DNA from: Artemia franciscana
Taxonomy: Eukaryota > Arthropoda > Branchiopoda > Anostraca > Artemiidae
Reading direction: 5' to 3'
DNA: 64,000 nucleotides
Assembly: GCF_032884065.1 (NCBI RefSeq)
Contig: NC_088867.1
Location: 48,977,317-49,041,316 of the forward strand
The notes under the pieces were generated by a model. It was not told the DNA's origin, ran no database searches, and was given only the letters and a program-made list of their open reading frames with translations. A program made the translations under genes and the position numbers. Shown in pieces: positions 32,760 to 43,230 of the stretch. How positions within the stretch are numbered: position 1 is the stretch's first letter; each line of letters opens with the position of its first letter.

Positions 32760-33007
32760 TTCAAGCCGAAGTAGCTCAGTTATATAACTACCGGTGTTGG
32801 CGCAGTGGGTTTGACCTTAGCGTGGTAATACGGGACCCAGAGATCGAATCATGCTGCGGGAATGCACTACAGGGCCGAAGCAGGGACCTTAGTAGTCAAG
32901 AAGCGCCGTTAATCCGATACAAATACAAATACAGTAGCTCAGTTTGTGAAGCGTTATGTTCCAGGTTCTAGGTCCGAGAGGTTCCAGGTTCGAACCTTGG
33001 CTTTAAA
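32760..33007 (+). repeat. tRNA-like module type B, split by SINE
   Basis: AAGCCGAAGTAGCTCAGTT (32763-32781) is interrupted by 151 bp and resumes at 32933 (AGTAGCTCAGTTTGTGAAGCG) through CCAGGTTCGAACCTTGG. It is the same module as 19694-19780. Confidence 0.7.
32782..32932 (+). mobile_element. tRNA-derived SINE, ~151 bp, with 12-bp target duplication
   Basis: Flanked by a perfect direct repeat AGTAGCTCAGTT (32770-32781 and 32933-32944). The inside has an A-box-like TTGGCGCAGTGGGTTTGACC and a B-box-like GAGATCGAATC about 30 bp later, and ends in GATACAAATACAAATAC, a simple 3' tail. This is the hallmark of LINE-mobilised, Pol III-transcribed SINEs. The partner LINE is unknown. Confidence 0.88.
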
Positions 33008-33009
33008 GA

Positions 33010-33655
33010 AGAAAAAAAACTAAAAAAGATAAAAACTACAAAAAAACTAAAAAGAAAATACGAAAAAAACTAAAAAACTAAAAAAAACAAAAAAGGTAAA
33101 AACTACAAAAAAACTAAAAAGAAAAAAAAAACTAAAAACTAATAAAAAAACTAAAAAAACTAAAAACTGAAAAAGAAAATAAACTAAAAAAAGGAAAAAA
33201 ACTGACAAATAAAGGAGAAAAAGAAAACGAAAAAAATAAAAATAAAAAAAAAATAAAAAAGGTAAATGTATTCAAGCCGAAGTAGCTGAGTTGGTAAAGT
33301 GTTATGTTCTAGGTTCTAAATCCGAGAGGTTCCAGCCTCGAACCTTGGCTTTAGCCTTAATACAAAAGAAGAAAAAAACTAAAAAAGAAAAAAAACTAAA
33401 AAAAACTAAAAAACAGGTAAAAACTACTAAAAAAAACTAAAAAAGCTAAAAAACTTAAAAAAGGTAAAAAACCAAAAACTAAAAAATAAAAAAAAATAAA
33501 AAAGGGTAAAAACAGCAAAAAAACTAAAAAGAAAAAAAAACTAAAAACTAATAAAAAAAAACTAAAAACTGAAAAAGAAAAAAACTAAAAAAAAGGAAAA
33601 AACTGAAAAATAAAGGAGAAAAAGAAAACTAAAAAAAAATAAAAATTAAAAAAAG
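33010..33655. repeat. A-rich low-complexity tract
   Basis: AAAAAACTAAAAAGG-type units, the complement of the T-rich filler in minus-strand copies, interrupted by a tRNA-like module at 33266-33362. Confidence 0.85.
33266..33362 (+). repeat. tRNA-like module, type B
   Basis: GTATTCAAGCCGAAGTAGCTGAGTTGGTAAAG to CCTCGAACCTTGGCTTTAGC. The A-box is good and the T-arm carries one change from the 33007 copy. Tandem with the split module upstream. Confidence 0.6.
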
Positions 33656-34052
33656 GGAATATAAATGACGACCGGGACACTCAAAGAGAAATTACAGACT
33701 GGGACACCGGGACACAAATGACGACTGGGACGTGTGTGTCAACTGACGTGATGTTTGTGTGTCGACTGACGTCATGTTTGTCGACTGTAAATGACGACTG
33801 GGACTCAGGGACATAACTATAAAGGTTACGCCGGGGGGCACAGGGGGATATACAAATGACGATGGGGCCAGAGGGAATGTTTGATTAGAAATCACCATCA
33901 ACAAAGCTCAAGGGCAATCATTAGAATAATAAGAATACGGATTGTCTGAATAAGGATTGTTTTTCCCATCGACAATTATATGTTGCATGTTCAAGAGTCG
34001 GTAAACCTGACAATCTATTTATATGTACAGACAACGGGACAGCGAAGAATGT

Positions 34053-34104
<52 letters not shown>

Positions 34105-34105
<1 letters not shown>

Positions 34106-34430
34106 TAGCTGTTGGGTTGGCGCTTCGCGCCACCCCAACACCTAGTTGGTGGGGCGCTTCGCGCCCCCCCCAAGCCCCCCCGCGCGCGTAAGTCGTTACG
34201 CGCCATATTAGTTACGCACCATTGTAGTTGTGTCCTTGTGTCCCACCTGTGAATATAGATAGATTTATATATGTGTTCCAAACTACGTAAAAATTGCGAA
34301 TATACAACATTCTTGGCTTTCCCATTGTCTGTGCATATACAAAGCCGTAAGTACTAATAATGACGTCATATGCAAACGCTCTTTTTACAAACAAACAAAC
34401 ATGCATACACACAACTCGTTTTTATATAGA
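34105..34430 (-). mobile_element. Short Helitron variant (H12), 326 bp
   Basis: CTAG at 34105-34108 with the 3' hairpin (one mismatch, GTTGGCGC). The 5' end is TCTATATAAAAACGAGTTGT, differing from the main family's AATAAGTTGTCTG. The interior is only the 3' block, the helicase-end relic and about 80 bp of leader with one TGACGTCA. It looks like a subfamily using the same 3' end with another 5' end. Confidence 0.75.
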
Positions 34431-34457
34431 TAGATAGATAGATAGATACAATACAAA

Positions 34458-36509
34458 TTAACTGCGTAAAACTTGCGAATATACAACATTCTTCGCTGTC
34501 CAATTGTCGCTGCATATAAATAGATTGTCAGGTTTACCGACCCTCGAACATGCAACGTACAATTGTCCATGGGAAAAACAATCAGTATTAATATCTATAC
34601 CACATTTTTCTAATGATTGACCTTGAGCTTTGTTAATGGTGATTGCAAATGCTAATCGAATTGGGAATTGCAATCTTTTAAATTGAAAAGGCAGATCCGT
34701 TGGAATCATGGGAATGCGAGGAATAAGAACAGCCTCACCCTCAAAAGGCCCTGTCAAGATTGTGGCCTCTATTAGGTTTTCCATTGTTTTTTTTACGGCA
34801 AGTCGCATGCCATTGCAAAGCTTTGGTGGGTTGATATTTCTTAAAAGTATTATTGGTACGTCTATTTTTAGTTGTAGCACGTGTGGTGGAAACCCTGAAA
34901 GATCCACGGAATTTAAAAATTCAGATGGATAATTAACCGCTTCATTTGGTTCCAAAACTGTGTCGACTGACTTGTAAAGGACTGCCTGGTCTCGAATCTT
35001 GGTCAAAACAATATTGTTGATTTCGTGGACGTCTATATTTTTGGGTGCGAGAATCGCTCTTTCACTTAGCCATTTATTATTTTTATAATTTCTTAGAATA
35101 TTCGGAAATACTTTTTCGATCAATTCATTTTTGGACGTCACTAAATTACAGAAATCAGCAGCTAGTTGTATACGTCCTGAAATTGAGTCTACTGGGAGCT
35201 TTCCGTTTCCAATTGCTAATTGCTCTGAAAATGTTTGACCAGAGTCATCGTTTTGCACTCGGACACGCATATTTGTAGTTAATTTTAATGTTTTTACGTG
35301 TGCCCATAAATTAGAATTTTTCAGGAAAGCATTCATTTCGTCTGCAGGAGTTGATCTAGGTATTATAGGTAATGTTTGCCTGAAATCTCCCGCAAGCAAT
35401 ATTAATGTGCTGCCAAAGGGTTTCGACTTCCCTCGCAAATCTTTCAAGCATTGATCCAGAGCCTCGAGCGATTTTTTGTGTGCCTTTGTGCGCTCATCCC
35501 AAATAATAAATTTGCATTGCTGCAATACTTTACCCATCCCAGATGATTTGGAAATATTGCACGTGGGAGTTTCTGTAGAATGCAAATTCAGAGGCAATTT
35601 CAAAGCGGAATGAGCAATTCTTCCACCAGGCAGCAATGTTGCGGCTATTCCGGACGACGCAATTGCCAACGCTATATCATTTTTTGATTGAATTGATGCC
35701 AGAATCAGTTTTATCACAAACGTTTTACCAGTACCTCCTGGCTCATCCAAAAAGAAAATTTCTCCAACGTTGTTATCGACACAATGCATTATCGTATCAT
35801 AAATGTCTTTTTGTTCCGACGTTAACTTGGAAATGTTATTTTGTACATACGACAATAGATCACTCGTACTGTAACTTTGTTCACGATCCAATTCTACACA
35901 TGTCGAAACAGCAGCGGTACGGTTAGGTGAAGGCATTCCCAAATCCTGAAGAGGTTTGTTTGCCATACGTACGCACAATCTATCTTCTATAATAACTAAA
36001 GTGTAGTTATAAATTTCTGATGTAAAATCAAAAGTCATATCTGACGTCTCTAACTGTTTTCGATGGAGTATATCTTCGGACATTTTTGACTTATATTTTT
36101 CCCATAACTCTGTAGGAGCTGATGGAGAGCAAGTTGTTAAAATGATGCCAAACAATGCACGAATTTGACTTGGGGTTGACGTTTCGCACGCGTCATTGAT
36201 GCAGTTATCCCAGTGTTGGTCATTCTCCAATAAATTCAGAGCTTGGCATGCACTACGGTAAGTGTCATGTATAGTACCGTTTACAGTTCTCAAATACTCA
36301 AAGGATGTCGGACCAGGCACATTCACCAAAAGCAGGCGTAGAAAGAAGCATTGATGTTGATTGGGGTGAACGGTGTAGAGTCTTCCTATCGTGGTATCTT
36401 TGAAGATGATAGGTTGGCCGTCGACTGACTTACCCTGTTTTCGACGTTCAAATACTTTATTTTTAGTATTCCACGTGTAATACGAAGGCACTTTAGTATA
36501 CAGCAGTTT
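34458..36509 (-). CDS. Helitron Pif1-type helicase domain (C-terminal half of RepHel)
   Basis: Open for more than 680 codons with the whole SF1B helicase: Walker A DEPGGTGKTF, Walker B IIWDERTKAH, motif III GDFRQTLPII, TTNMRVRVQ, the late motif FAITINKAQGQSLEK and [15 protein letters not shown], ending VVYSQVLRS. In the family it is fused C-terminally to Rep. Here the fusion is broken at about 36510 by an eighth A in GCAAAAAAAA (seven in the copy at 12845). The Walker B DER replaces the DEC of the other copy. The domain is intact as a frame, but no independent promoter is visible, so it is probably a recent relic. Confidence 0.88.
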   Translation of the reverse strand, partial: KLLYTKVPSYYTWNTKNKVFERRKQGKSVDGQPIIFKDTTIGRLYTVHPNQHQCFFLRLLLVNVPGPTSFEYLRTVNGTIHDTYRSACQALNLLENDQHWDNCINDACETSTPSQIRALFGIILTTCSPSAPTELWEKYKSKMSEDILHRKQLETSDMTFDFTSEIYNYTLVIIEDRLCVRMANKPLQDLGMPSPNRTAAVSTCVELDREQSYSTSDLLSYVQNNISKLTSEQKDIYDTIMHCVDNNVGEIFFLDEPGGTGKTFVIKLILASIQSKNDIALAIASSGIAATLLPGGRIAHSALKLPLNLHSTETPTCNISKSSGMGKVLQQCKFIIWDERTKAHKKSLEALDQCLKDLRGKSKPFGSTLILLAGDFRQTLPIIPRSTPADEMNAFLKNSNLWAHVKTLKLTTNMRVRVQNDDSGQTFSEQLAIGNGKLPVDSISGRIQLAADFCNLVTSKNELIEKVFPNILRNYKNNKWLSERAILAPKNIDVHEINNIVLTKIRDQAVLYKSVDTVLEPNEAVNYPSEFLNSVDLSGFPPHVLQLKIDVPIILLRNINPPKLCNGMRLAVKKTMENLIEATILTGPFEGEAVLIPRIPMIPTDLPFQFKRLQFPIRLAFAITINKAQGQSLEKCGIDINTDCFSHGQLYVACSRVGKPDNLFICSDNWTAKNVVYSQVLRS

Positions 36510-37345
36510 TTTTTGCAAAAGAATCATTTTTGCACAGCGAAAAGAAAGCGGTTAACTTTGTATCCGGTGGATTCAGGGCTCTTTGTTGCACGTTGGTTTC
36601 CGAGAAGTAAACACGTTGACCATTCTGTAAATGTACCGCTAAGTGAACAACAGCTGGACTACGTTCATGTATCGGAAATGAAAGAATTCGCCAAACAGCT
36701 TCATTACTGCTTATGTATCTTCCAGCCTGATATTGTACGATTTCGTCGATATCTTTGATTTCGGGCAGCAAGCCAAAAACTGCCATGTCACTGCCTTTGT
36801 TGACATATTTACATATGTATTTGATTGCCTTTACGGAGTTACAGTATTCAACGTTTATGTGTGCATTAAATGTATTGATAATAATGGGGAATATGGAACA
36901 ACCCACTGGTTCTCTACTTCGATGGTGGTACCGTTACGCTTCTTTATTATTGCTGTTTTACCGCCATCTTCAGTAGATCTTCTTCTATATTGTGGGTAAC
37001 CATCATTGCCAGTAATTGTGTTGGATACTTCCTGCCGAATCATTAGTCTATAGGAATAATAATGCATTGCACTGCATTTCTTATTCATTTCTTTGTTAGT
37101 GGCTGGATTCATCAATTTAATATTAAAGTGATAGCCGTCGGCTCCATCCCAAAAAATGATAGGATATTGTAGGGCATCGTAGCATCGATGAGTTTCAGCA
37201 ATTCTTAACAACTGAGCGTTTCGCTTATGAAGAATAATATCTCGAGGTAAAAACTGATCACCGACCATAACGATTGCCACTTCGTCGATAGTTGGAGCAT
37301 TGCTGTTTTACCGCCATCTTCAGTAGATCTTCTTCTATATTGTGG
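36510..37345 (-). pseudogene. Helitron Rep, rearranged two-Tyr region
   Basis: On the minus strand from 37345: a scrap of the YRRRSTEDGGKTA region joins abruptly to a second copy of TIDEVAIVMVGDQFLPRD...SYRLMIRQ (first copy about 38150-37900). It then jumps to ITGNDGYPQYRRR and the catalytic KAIKYICKYVNKG, running on to FSLCKNDSFAKK before the frameshift. About 60 residues between the HUH motif and ITGNDGYP (including NSPCMAKGRCTKQYP) are missing. The 43-bp phrase GCTGTTTTACCGCC...TATTGTGG appears twice on the plus strand (36951 and 37303). Confidence 0.82.
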
Positions 37346-39253
37346 TTATATAATTACTTCGTTCGAAGTAATTTTTTTATGTAGCCAGATTAGTATATGT
37401 GCGTGTGGCAAACCTCGTTTTTGCCATTCCACTGAGTACATCCAGCATCGCACTGACCCAAACACTTCAAGTTTTACTATATAGTTTATCAGTGATTTCA
37501 ACTTTTGCCGGAAGACACGGGCCGTAATGTCATGCCTATGAACCGCCGATTGTCCTTGAAGTAAAAGCTGCAGTATCTCGTCCCAAGATTGATTACATGT
37601 AAATGTAATAAATAAATCTGGACGACCATAGAGACGAACATACGCAATAGCATCTTGAGCATATTCATGCATATGACGGGGACTGCCAGCATATGACGAA
37701 GGTAAAATTGTTAATCTTCCAACGTTTATGGTATTACCGTCATTTATAACTGCATCTCGCAAATGAATGTATTGTTCAGAGCGGAGTTTGGTCTGATTCA
37801 GGCGGATATATAGCAAACGTTCTGATTCAATTTTAGCATACATATCAACGACAAATTGGCGAAACAATTCACGGCATTTTAAAATATAATTTTCTTCATC
37901 CTGACGAATCATTAGTCTATAGGAATAATAATGCATTGCACTGCATTTCTTATTCATTTCTTTGTTAGTGGCTGGATTCATCAATTTAATATTAAAGTGA
38001 TAGCCGTCGGCTCCATCCCAAAAAATGATAGGATATTGTAGGGCATCGTAGCATCGATGAGCTTCAGCAATTCTTAACAACTGAGCGTTTCGCTTATGAA
38101 GAATAGTATCTCGAGGTAAAAACTGATCACCGACCATAACGATTGCCACTTCGTCGATAGTTGGAGCATTGTATCTACGCACATGTTGGCCAGGAGGCGT
38201 TTTGTCAGCGGAAATGACAATTTTATGCGTACCAGTAGGCATCAAATCGATGGCTGTTTTGAACAGACGCACTAAATTATTATTTTCGTGGAAAAGATGT
38301 TGCAATTGGGAAACGATTGTCCTTTCAACGTTGGGAGAAATTTCGCAACGTGCATTCAATTCAGAATTTCTATCACTGATGAAGTACAATTGTAAAAATT
38401 TATGATTCTCGCCTGAGAATGGTAGAAGGGACCCTGCTCTATGATAAATTTGCCCTTTTACTTTGAAAGTAGACATAAATTGATCTGGATTTTCGATTTG
38501 GGCTCCAAACGACGTCATTTGGAAACATGATTTGTATTTTCTGATTTGTGACAAAAAACGCTTAGATTCTGACGTAGTTCCAGTAAGGAAAGTCTTCAAT
38601 GGCTCTGGTGCTGCAGCCAATAGAGGAAGTTTAACTTTTCCTGAGGCGCAACACATTCCCATTGTTTCACCATTGAATTTCAAGGCCTTGCAATAGGGAC
38701 AAATTTTAGACATTGTCCCGATTTGAACACATCTACTCAAGCTATAATCATCGACTGGGCTGTACCTGAATGCCAGGCGATAACTTTCAGATTGCTCTGA
38801 TTCCTCGGAACGCTTTCTTTTCTTACTTTCTCTATCAGCAGCAAGCCTGATTTCTTGCTGTTCTTGTGATTCCTCGGCACGCTTTCTTTTCTTACTTTCT
38901 CTATCAGCAGCAAGCCTGATTTCTTGCTGTTCTTGTGATTCCTCGGCACGCCTTCTTTTTTCACTTTCTCTTTTAGCAGCAAGTCTACTTTCGCGTTGCT
39001 CTGGTAGTTCCTCGGCACGCTTTCTGTTCTTTCTTTCTCTATCAGCCTCAAGCCTGTTTCCTTGCTGTTCTTTTGATTCCTCGGCACGCTTTCTGTTCTT
39101 TCTTTCTCAATCAGCCTCAAGCCTGTTTCCTTGCTGTTCTTTTGATTCCTCGGCACGCTTTCTTTTCTGACTTTCTCTATCAGCAGCAAGTTTTTTGGCA
39201 TAGACTCTTTGAGCATCTTCATCGGCTTTTGCCATTGTAAGTTCATCATTCAT
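37346..39253 (-). pseudogene. Helitron Rep, N-terminal part with HUH motif
   Basis: Starts ATG 39253 (MNDELTMAKADEDAQRVYAK). Seven ~23-residue basic repeats follow, two more than in H7. A TGA at 39107-39109 interrupts the second repeat (LEAD-stop-ERK). The frame otherwise runs on through CPYCKALKFNG...MGMCCAS (Cys-rich), FITFTCNQSWDE and the HUH motif GLPHAHIL (~37400). It ends at a template-switch palindrome (AATTACTTCGAACGAAGTAATT). Function as for the family: rolling-circle nickase/ligase; inactive here. Confidence 0.88.
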
Positions 39254-39431
39254 TTTAAAGCTAAACATTAATAGATTTCTACGTGAACATATATGTCTTA
39301 AATATCTTTAATGACGTCACCGTCATAGCAAAAATGATGACAACTAACTTCATGACGTCAGTCGACACAGAAACATGAAGTCACCTGACAGACAGACACA
39401 CAGACAGACAACTTATTTTTATATATATAGA

Positions 39432-39589
39432 TATACATCCACAGGTGGGGCACAGGGACACAACTACAATGGTGCGTAACTAATATGGCGCGTAACGACT
39501 TACGCGAGCGGGGGGGGGGCTTGGGGGGGCGCCAAGCGCCCGTACCAACTAGGTGTTGGGGTGGCGCGAAGCGCTACCCCAACAGCTAG
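39432..39589 (+). mobile_element. Helitron 3'-end fragment (H14)
   Basis: Plus-strand 3' block only: CACAGGTGGGGCACAGGG, GCGCGTAACGACTTACGCG, hairpins (one mismatch, GCGCTACCCC) and AACAGCTAG ending at 39589, followed by T. It abuts the 5' end of H13. Confidence 0.85.
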
Positions 39590-41440
39590 TATTATGATAA
39601 AGCAAAAGGTATGAGAAAAAACAGCAAAAGCTTTGTAAACTCCAAAATACTTAGGATGTCTTAGGAATAGTTTCACTTTATATAATGACTGGAGACAAGC
39701 TGGGAAAAAATTCTTTTTTTGTATCTATGACGTCACACGAAATTAAACACGATTTTGAAAGAATTCAAACAGCTAAAAACAGGCATAAGGAAATGCCCCA
39801 GGTAATGATGGGCAAAAATGAAGTTGCGGCTAGAAGCTGGGGAAAATGCGGCTAGCAGACATGCGACCAAAAGCATTGCAATGAATCCCAATTGAAAAAT
39901 AATGGACAACCAAATCTGCTGTTAGAAAAAAGCGACAGGGATGAGTACGATGAAATGAAGGAACGCGCTAGATTCGCGTGTGTGAGTCTGTGAAAGATAA
40001 ACCACAAGGAGAAATTGGTTTTTAGTATATACGACACATGCAAAATTACACAAGACGGCAAACTATACAGAAAAGCTAAAGAAAAAGTCACAGAAAAAGA
40101 AACAGCCAAAAAATAACACTGAATTGTTGACGAAAATGTGTCTTGAAAAAAAACCAATGAATCAATAATTGTGCTACTGTGCAATTTAAATATTTTAGAA
40201 ATTATTATGGAACAAAAAAGTGCCATTTTAGCTTCTGAAAAGGATAAATAGGCGGGAGGAACTGAATTCATCCCAGAATTTCTTAATTCGACAGAAATTT
40301 TTGATTTGCCAACCATGACTTAACACTGAAGAATGAAATGATAATTACGCCAATGCATGATTTACATATTTCATAGGGCGAAGCCAACGGAGCATTCCTG
40401 GTTGTTACAGAATTATATGAAAACGCAATCACAGCAAAAACGTAACCACCGAGGAAAAGCTGGGAAAGAGATCTCGGAATCTATGATGTCATGCGAAATT
40501 ACACATGGCTATTAATGAATCAGACCAGCAAAGGCAAACTACATGGAAAAATTTCAGAGACAATGATGCACAGAAATGAAGCGCAGCGAGACCTGCGGCT
40601 AGAAGTCATGTGACAACAATAAATCACAACAGATTTCAAATGAAAATAACGGACAAAGAAACCTGTGGTTAGAAGATAAGCGACAGGGATGATCACATCG
40701 AATCGTAAACAGAATCTGCGGCTAGAAGAAAAGCAACTCTGAGTATCACAACGACTCCCAGGAGAAAACAAAATCTACAAAATAGATAATCTTTTTTATG
40801 CATTAACATGATGGAGGAAATGAATTCACGCCATAATTTCTTAATCCAATTGAACTTACTAATGACAACTCGTGACTTAAACAAGAAGAATAACCTGATT
40901 GAACAATATTTCATTTTCTTTCAACTTGATTTATCTATTTTCAAATCTATCTCTTTTATGTATTTCCTTTTTTTCTGTTAGCAAATCAAATATCATGTTT
41001 TCGGGAAATTGAAGAATAATTAGCCGCAGTTTGATGGAAGGTGTATCCTTGCCATAAATATCTACTTCATTTTATACTCTTGCGCATTTCTTCGATTATG
41101 TAAAGTACTGTGGGCTAACACAGGAATAGGACATTAAGAAACAAACTTATAATAATTCTTAGAACTATTTTCGTGGACAGCGCTGGTTCTGACAACTCTG
41201 TTATATTGTCGATAGATATATTAAAACCTGTATTTTCAGCAAAAGCAGCAGCCTGGTCTGATTATTTGAATCATTTGTAACATACTTTCAAGCAGGAACT
41301 CTATATAGAAACCATCCGTATGAATACACTTCTTCCCTTATCAGTCATGTTTTGAAGATATAGTATTTGTCCCGAAGCCATTTTGGGTATCTGCATAGCG
41401 GGAAGCTATGATTAAAGTTGTCTTCTGACACACATCCAGT
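39590..41440. other. No gene; old repetitive DNA
   Basis: Recurring phrases CTGCGGCTAGAAG and AAGCGACAGGGATGA (39823, 39846, 39917, 40592, 40661, 40716), two of them 69 bp apart, suggest a decayed purine-rich coding repeat reminiscent in design of the Helitron Rep N-terminus. Many stops. Frames on the opposite strand are low-complexity shadows. Confidence 0.4.
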
Positions 41441-42040
41441 GGTGTCCATTTGGGGGAGGGGGTAATCGAGGCGCACCAGTCTGAGGTCAAACGCACTGCT
41501 CCAGTGCAGGACATCTTCCTCCCCTTACTCTAGCTTAGATACGTGCCAGGTTTAGGTGTACCACGTAAATGAGTCCTATTGAGTCTTTTCTTAGTAGGGG
41601 GCCTCCCCCAGGCCACTCAGCGCGTCCCCAGGTGGCGGATAGGGGGAAGTTCTACAGATATGTCGGATACCTTCACAAAAGGCGCGGACCAAGGGGGGAC
41701 CTAGTTCCGGGGGGGGGGGGGGTCCATAATTGAAACTGGGACACCCTCACCAGGGGGGTCAGAAATACAGGTGGAGGAGGAGGAAGGCCTCTCTGATGTA
41801 CACCATGCAGGGCCCACCGCCGTGTGGACATATCCCGTCAGTTACACACCTTCCCCCAGCAATGGGAAAAATTAATCGGCGTCGCAGACCGCCGAACGGG
41901 AGGATCCCTTCCCAGAGGGACCACTGTGAAGGGCAGACGATCCAGCTTCATGGACAATGGCCTCTGCTAAGGGTAGAGAGGAGTGGCTTACCGCTACCCC
42001 AACAAATTAGCCAAGAAACTCCTTCTCTTAAAAACAAATT

Positions 42041-43230
42041 ATGAAAATGGCATATAAGAAAGTAAAAACTCGTGCTACCGCGTCCGGGGTAACCGACGGT
42101 ATGAGACAAAGAATTGCAAATTGCGACAATGAAAATGATGATAATGTTGATAATGATGATAATGTTGACAACGATGAGAATGAAAATGATTTTGTTATCG
42201 CGTCCGGGGCAACCGACGATCATTTATCCGATCTGACGGAGACTCTCCAGTCGGAGAAGACTTCGTTTATCCTAACCCCAAAAACATATCTCTCACTAGG
42301 AACGCTAAACGTATGCACATTGGCCAAACCAGGAAAAAAGAACTAGTCCTAAAAGAGATGAACCATTACCGCTGGGACATTGTTGGATTTTCTGAGACTC
42401 ACCTTCCCTCCGCAGGAATAGAAAGAATAAACGACATCGCGCTCATCACGTCTGGAAGAAGTGATGGAGTTCATCGCCAGGGTGTCGGTTTCCTACTCTC
42501 CAAGCGAACCAAACAGTCTCTTCTTGCCGACCATCCTGTCTCTGAACGTATTATCACCATTCGTCTGAAAGGAACCATTGCCAACATGACCATAATCCAA
42601 GTTACGCCCCAGACTCGTCCCAGAATGATCAAGAAGCCAAAGAATTCTACAGCCAACTCCAACACACTGTTGACACAGCTCCCAAGAAAGATGTTCTGTT
42701 CATGATTGGGGACTTCAACGCCATTATCGGACACTCAAATGATGGACTTGAAGACGTCATGGTTAAGTTCGGGCATGGGCGGCAAAACCACAGGGGTAAA
42801 TACCCATCGACTTTTGTCGGGATAACGAACTTTTCATGACGAACACCATGTTCCGTCATAGAGAACGAAGGACAGTTACTTGGAGATCCCCTGACGGACG
42901 CACTGCAAACATGATTGACTACATAGTTGTCGGCAAGCGATGGAAATCATCAGCACTGAATACAGTCTCCATAGCCGGTGGTGACTTCGACTTGGACCAC
43001 GTTCTAGTCATGTCTGAGCTCCGTTTGCGAATTCGGAAGCCCCAACAGCTTAAGAAAAGCTTACCAAGATATCGTGTCGACCTGTTGAAAAACATAGAAA
43101 CAAGGAACAGGTATAGAACGACACTCTCAAGCAAGTTGTCAAGAAACCAAACCCATGGAAGCTCCAACAGCAGAAGAAATTTACCGATTGGTCGACGAAA
43201 GCGCATCCATCATCGGAGAAACTGCTAGTG
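42041..43230 (+). pseudogene. Retrotransposon apurinic-type endonuclease domain
   Basis: Split over several frames: an acidic stretch with DNDDNVDNDENEND, then LGTLNVCTLAKPGK, FSETHLPSAG (catalytic Glu), GVGFLLSKR, GDFNAIIGHSNDG (catalytic Asp/Asn), MIDYIVVGKRW and DLDHVLVMSEL (terminal Asp-His pair). This is the order of the exonuclease-endonuclease-phosphatase fold that nicks target DNA for target-primed reverse transcription. Frameshifts lie at about 42340, 42610-42710 and 42780-42840. Confidence 0.82.

Larger units (their letters stand above)
32655..34104 (+). mobile_element. Non-autonomous Helitron (H11), 3' end lost in TA tract
   Basis: Starts TCAATATATATATATATAAATAAG at 32655 after A. 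It has TGACGTCA, two tRNA-like modules (one split by a SINE), a long A-rich tract, minisatellite (33655-33880) and the helicase-end relic, then disappears in the TA tract at about 34056 against the CTAG of a minus-strand copy. Confidence 0.78.
34431..39431 (-). mobile_element. Formerly autonomous Helitron (H13), ~5 kb
   Basis: The 5' TC terminus is GA at 39430-39431, followed on the minus strand by the leader, Rep, the two-Tyr segment and helicase to the natural stop at 34458. The 3' non-coding part is cut: H12 sequence begins right after the coding end, so the terminal hairpin is missing. Rep is rearranged (duplication, deletion, one stop, one frameshift). Compared with H7, helicase coding is complete. 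Confidence 0.9.

Noticed and set aside
39852-40316. 154-codon minus-strand frame with hydrophobic composition
   Set aside because: Ser/Phe-rich shadow of purine-rich repetitive DNA on the other strand; no domain.
41700-41720. 14-base G run as a regulatory G-quadruplex
   Set aside because: Lies in the degraded 5' region of a dead retrotransposon; homopolymer drift or sequencing error is more likely.
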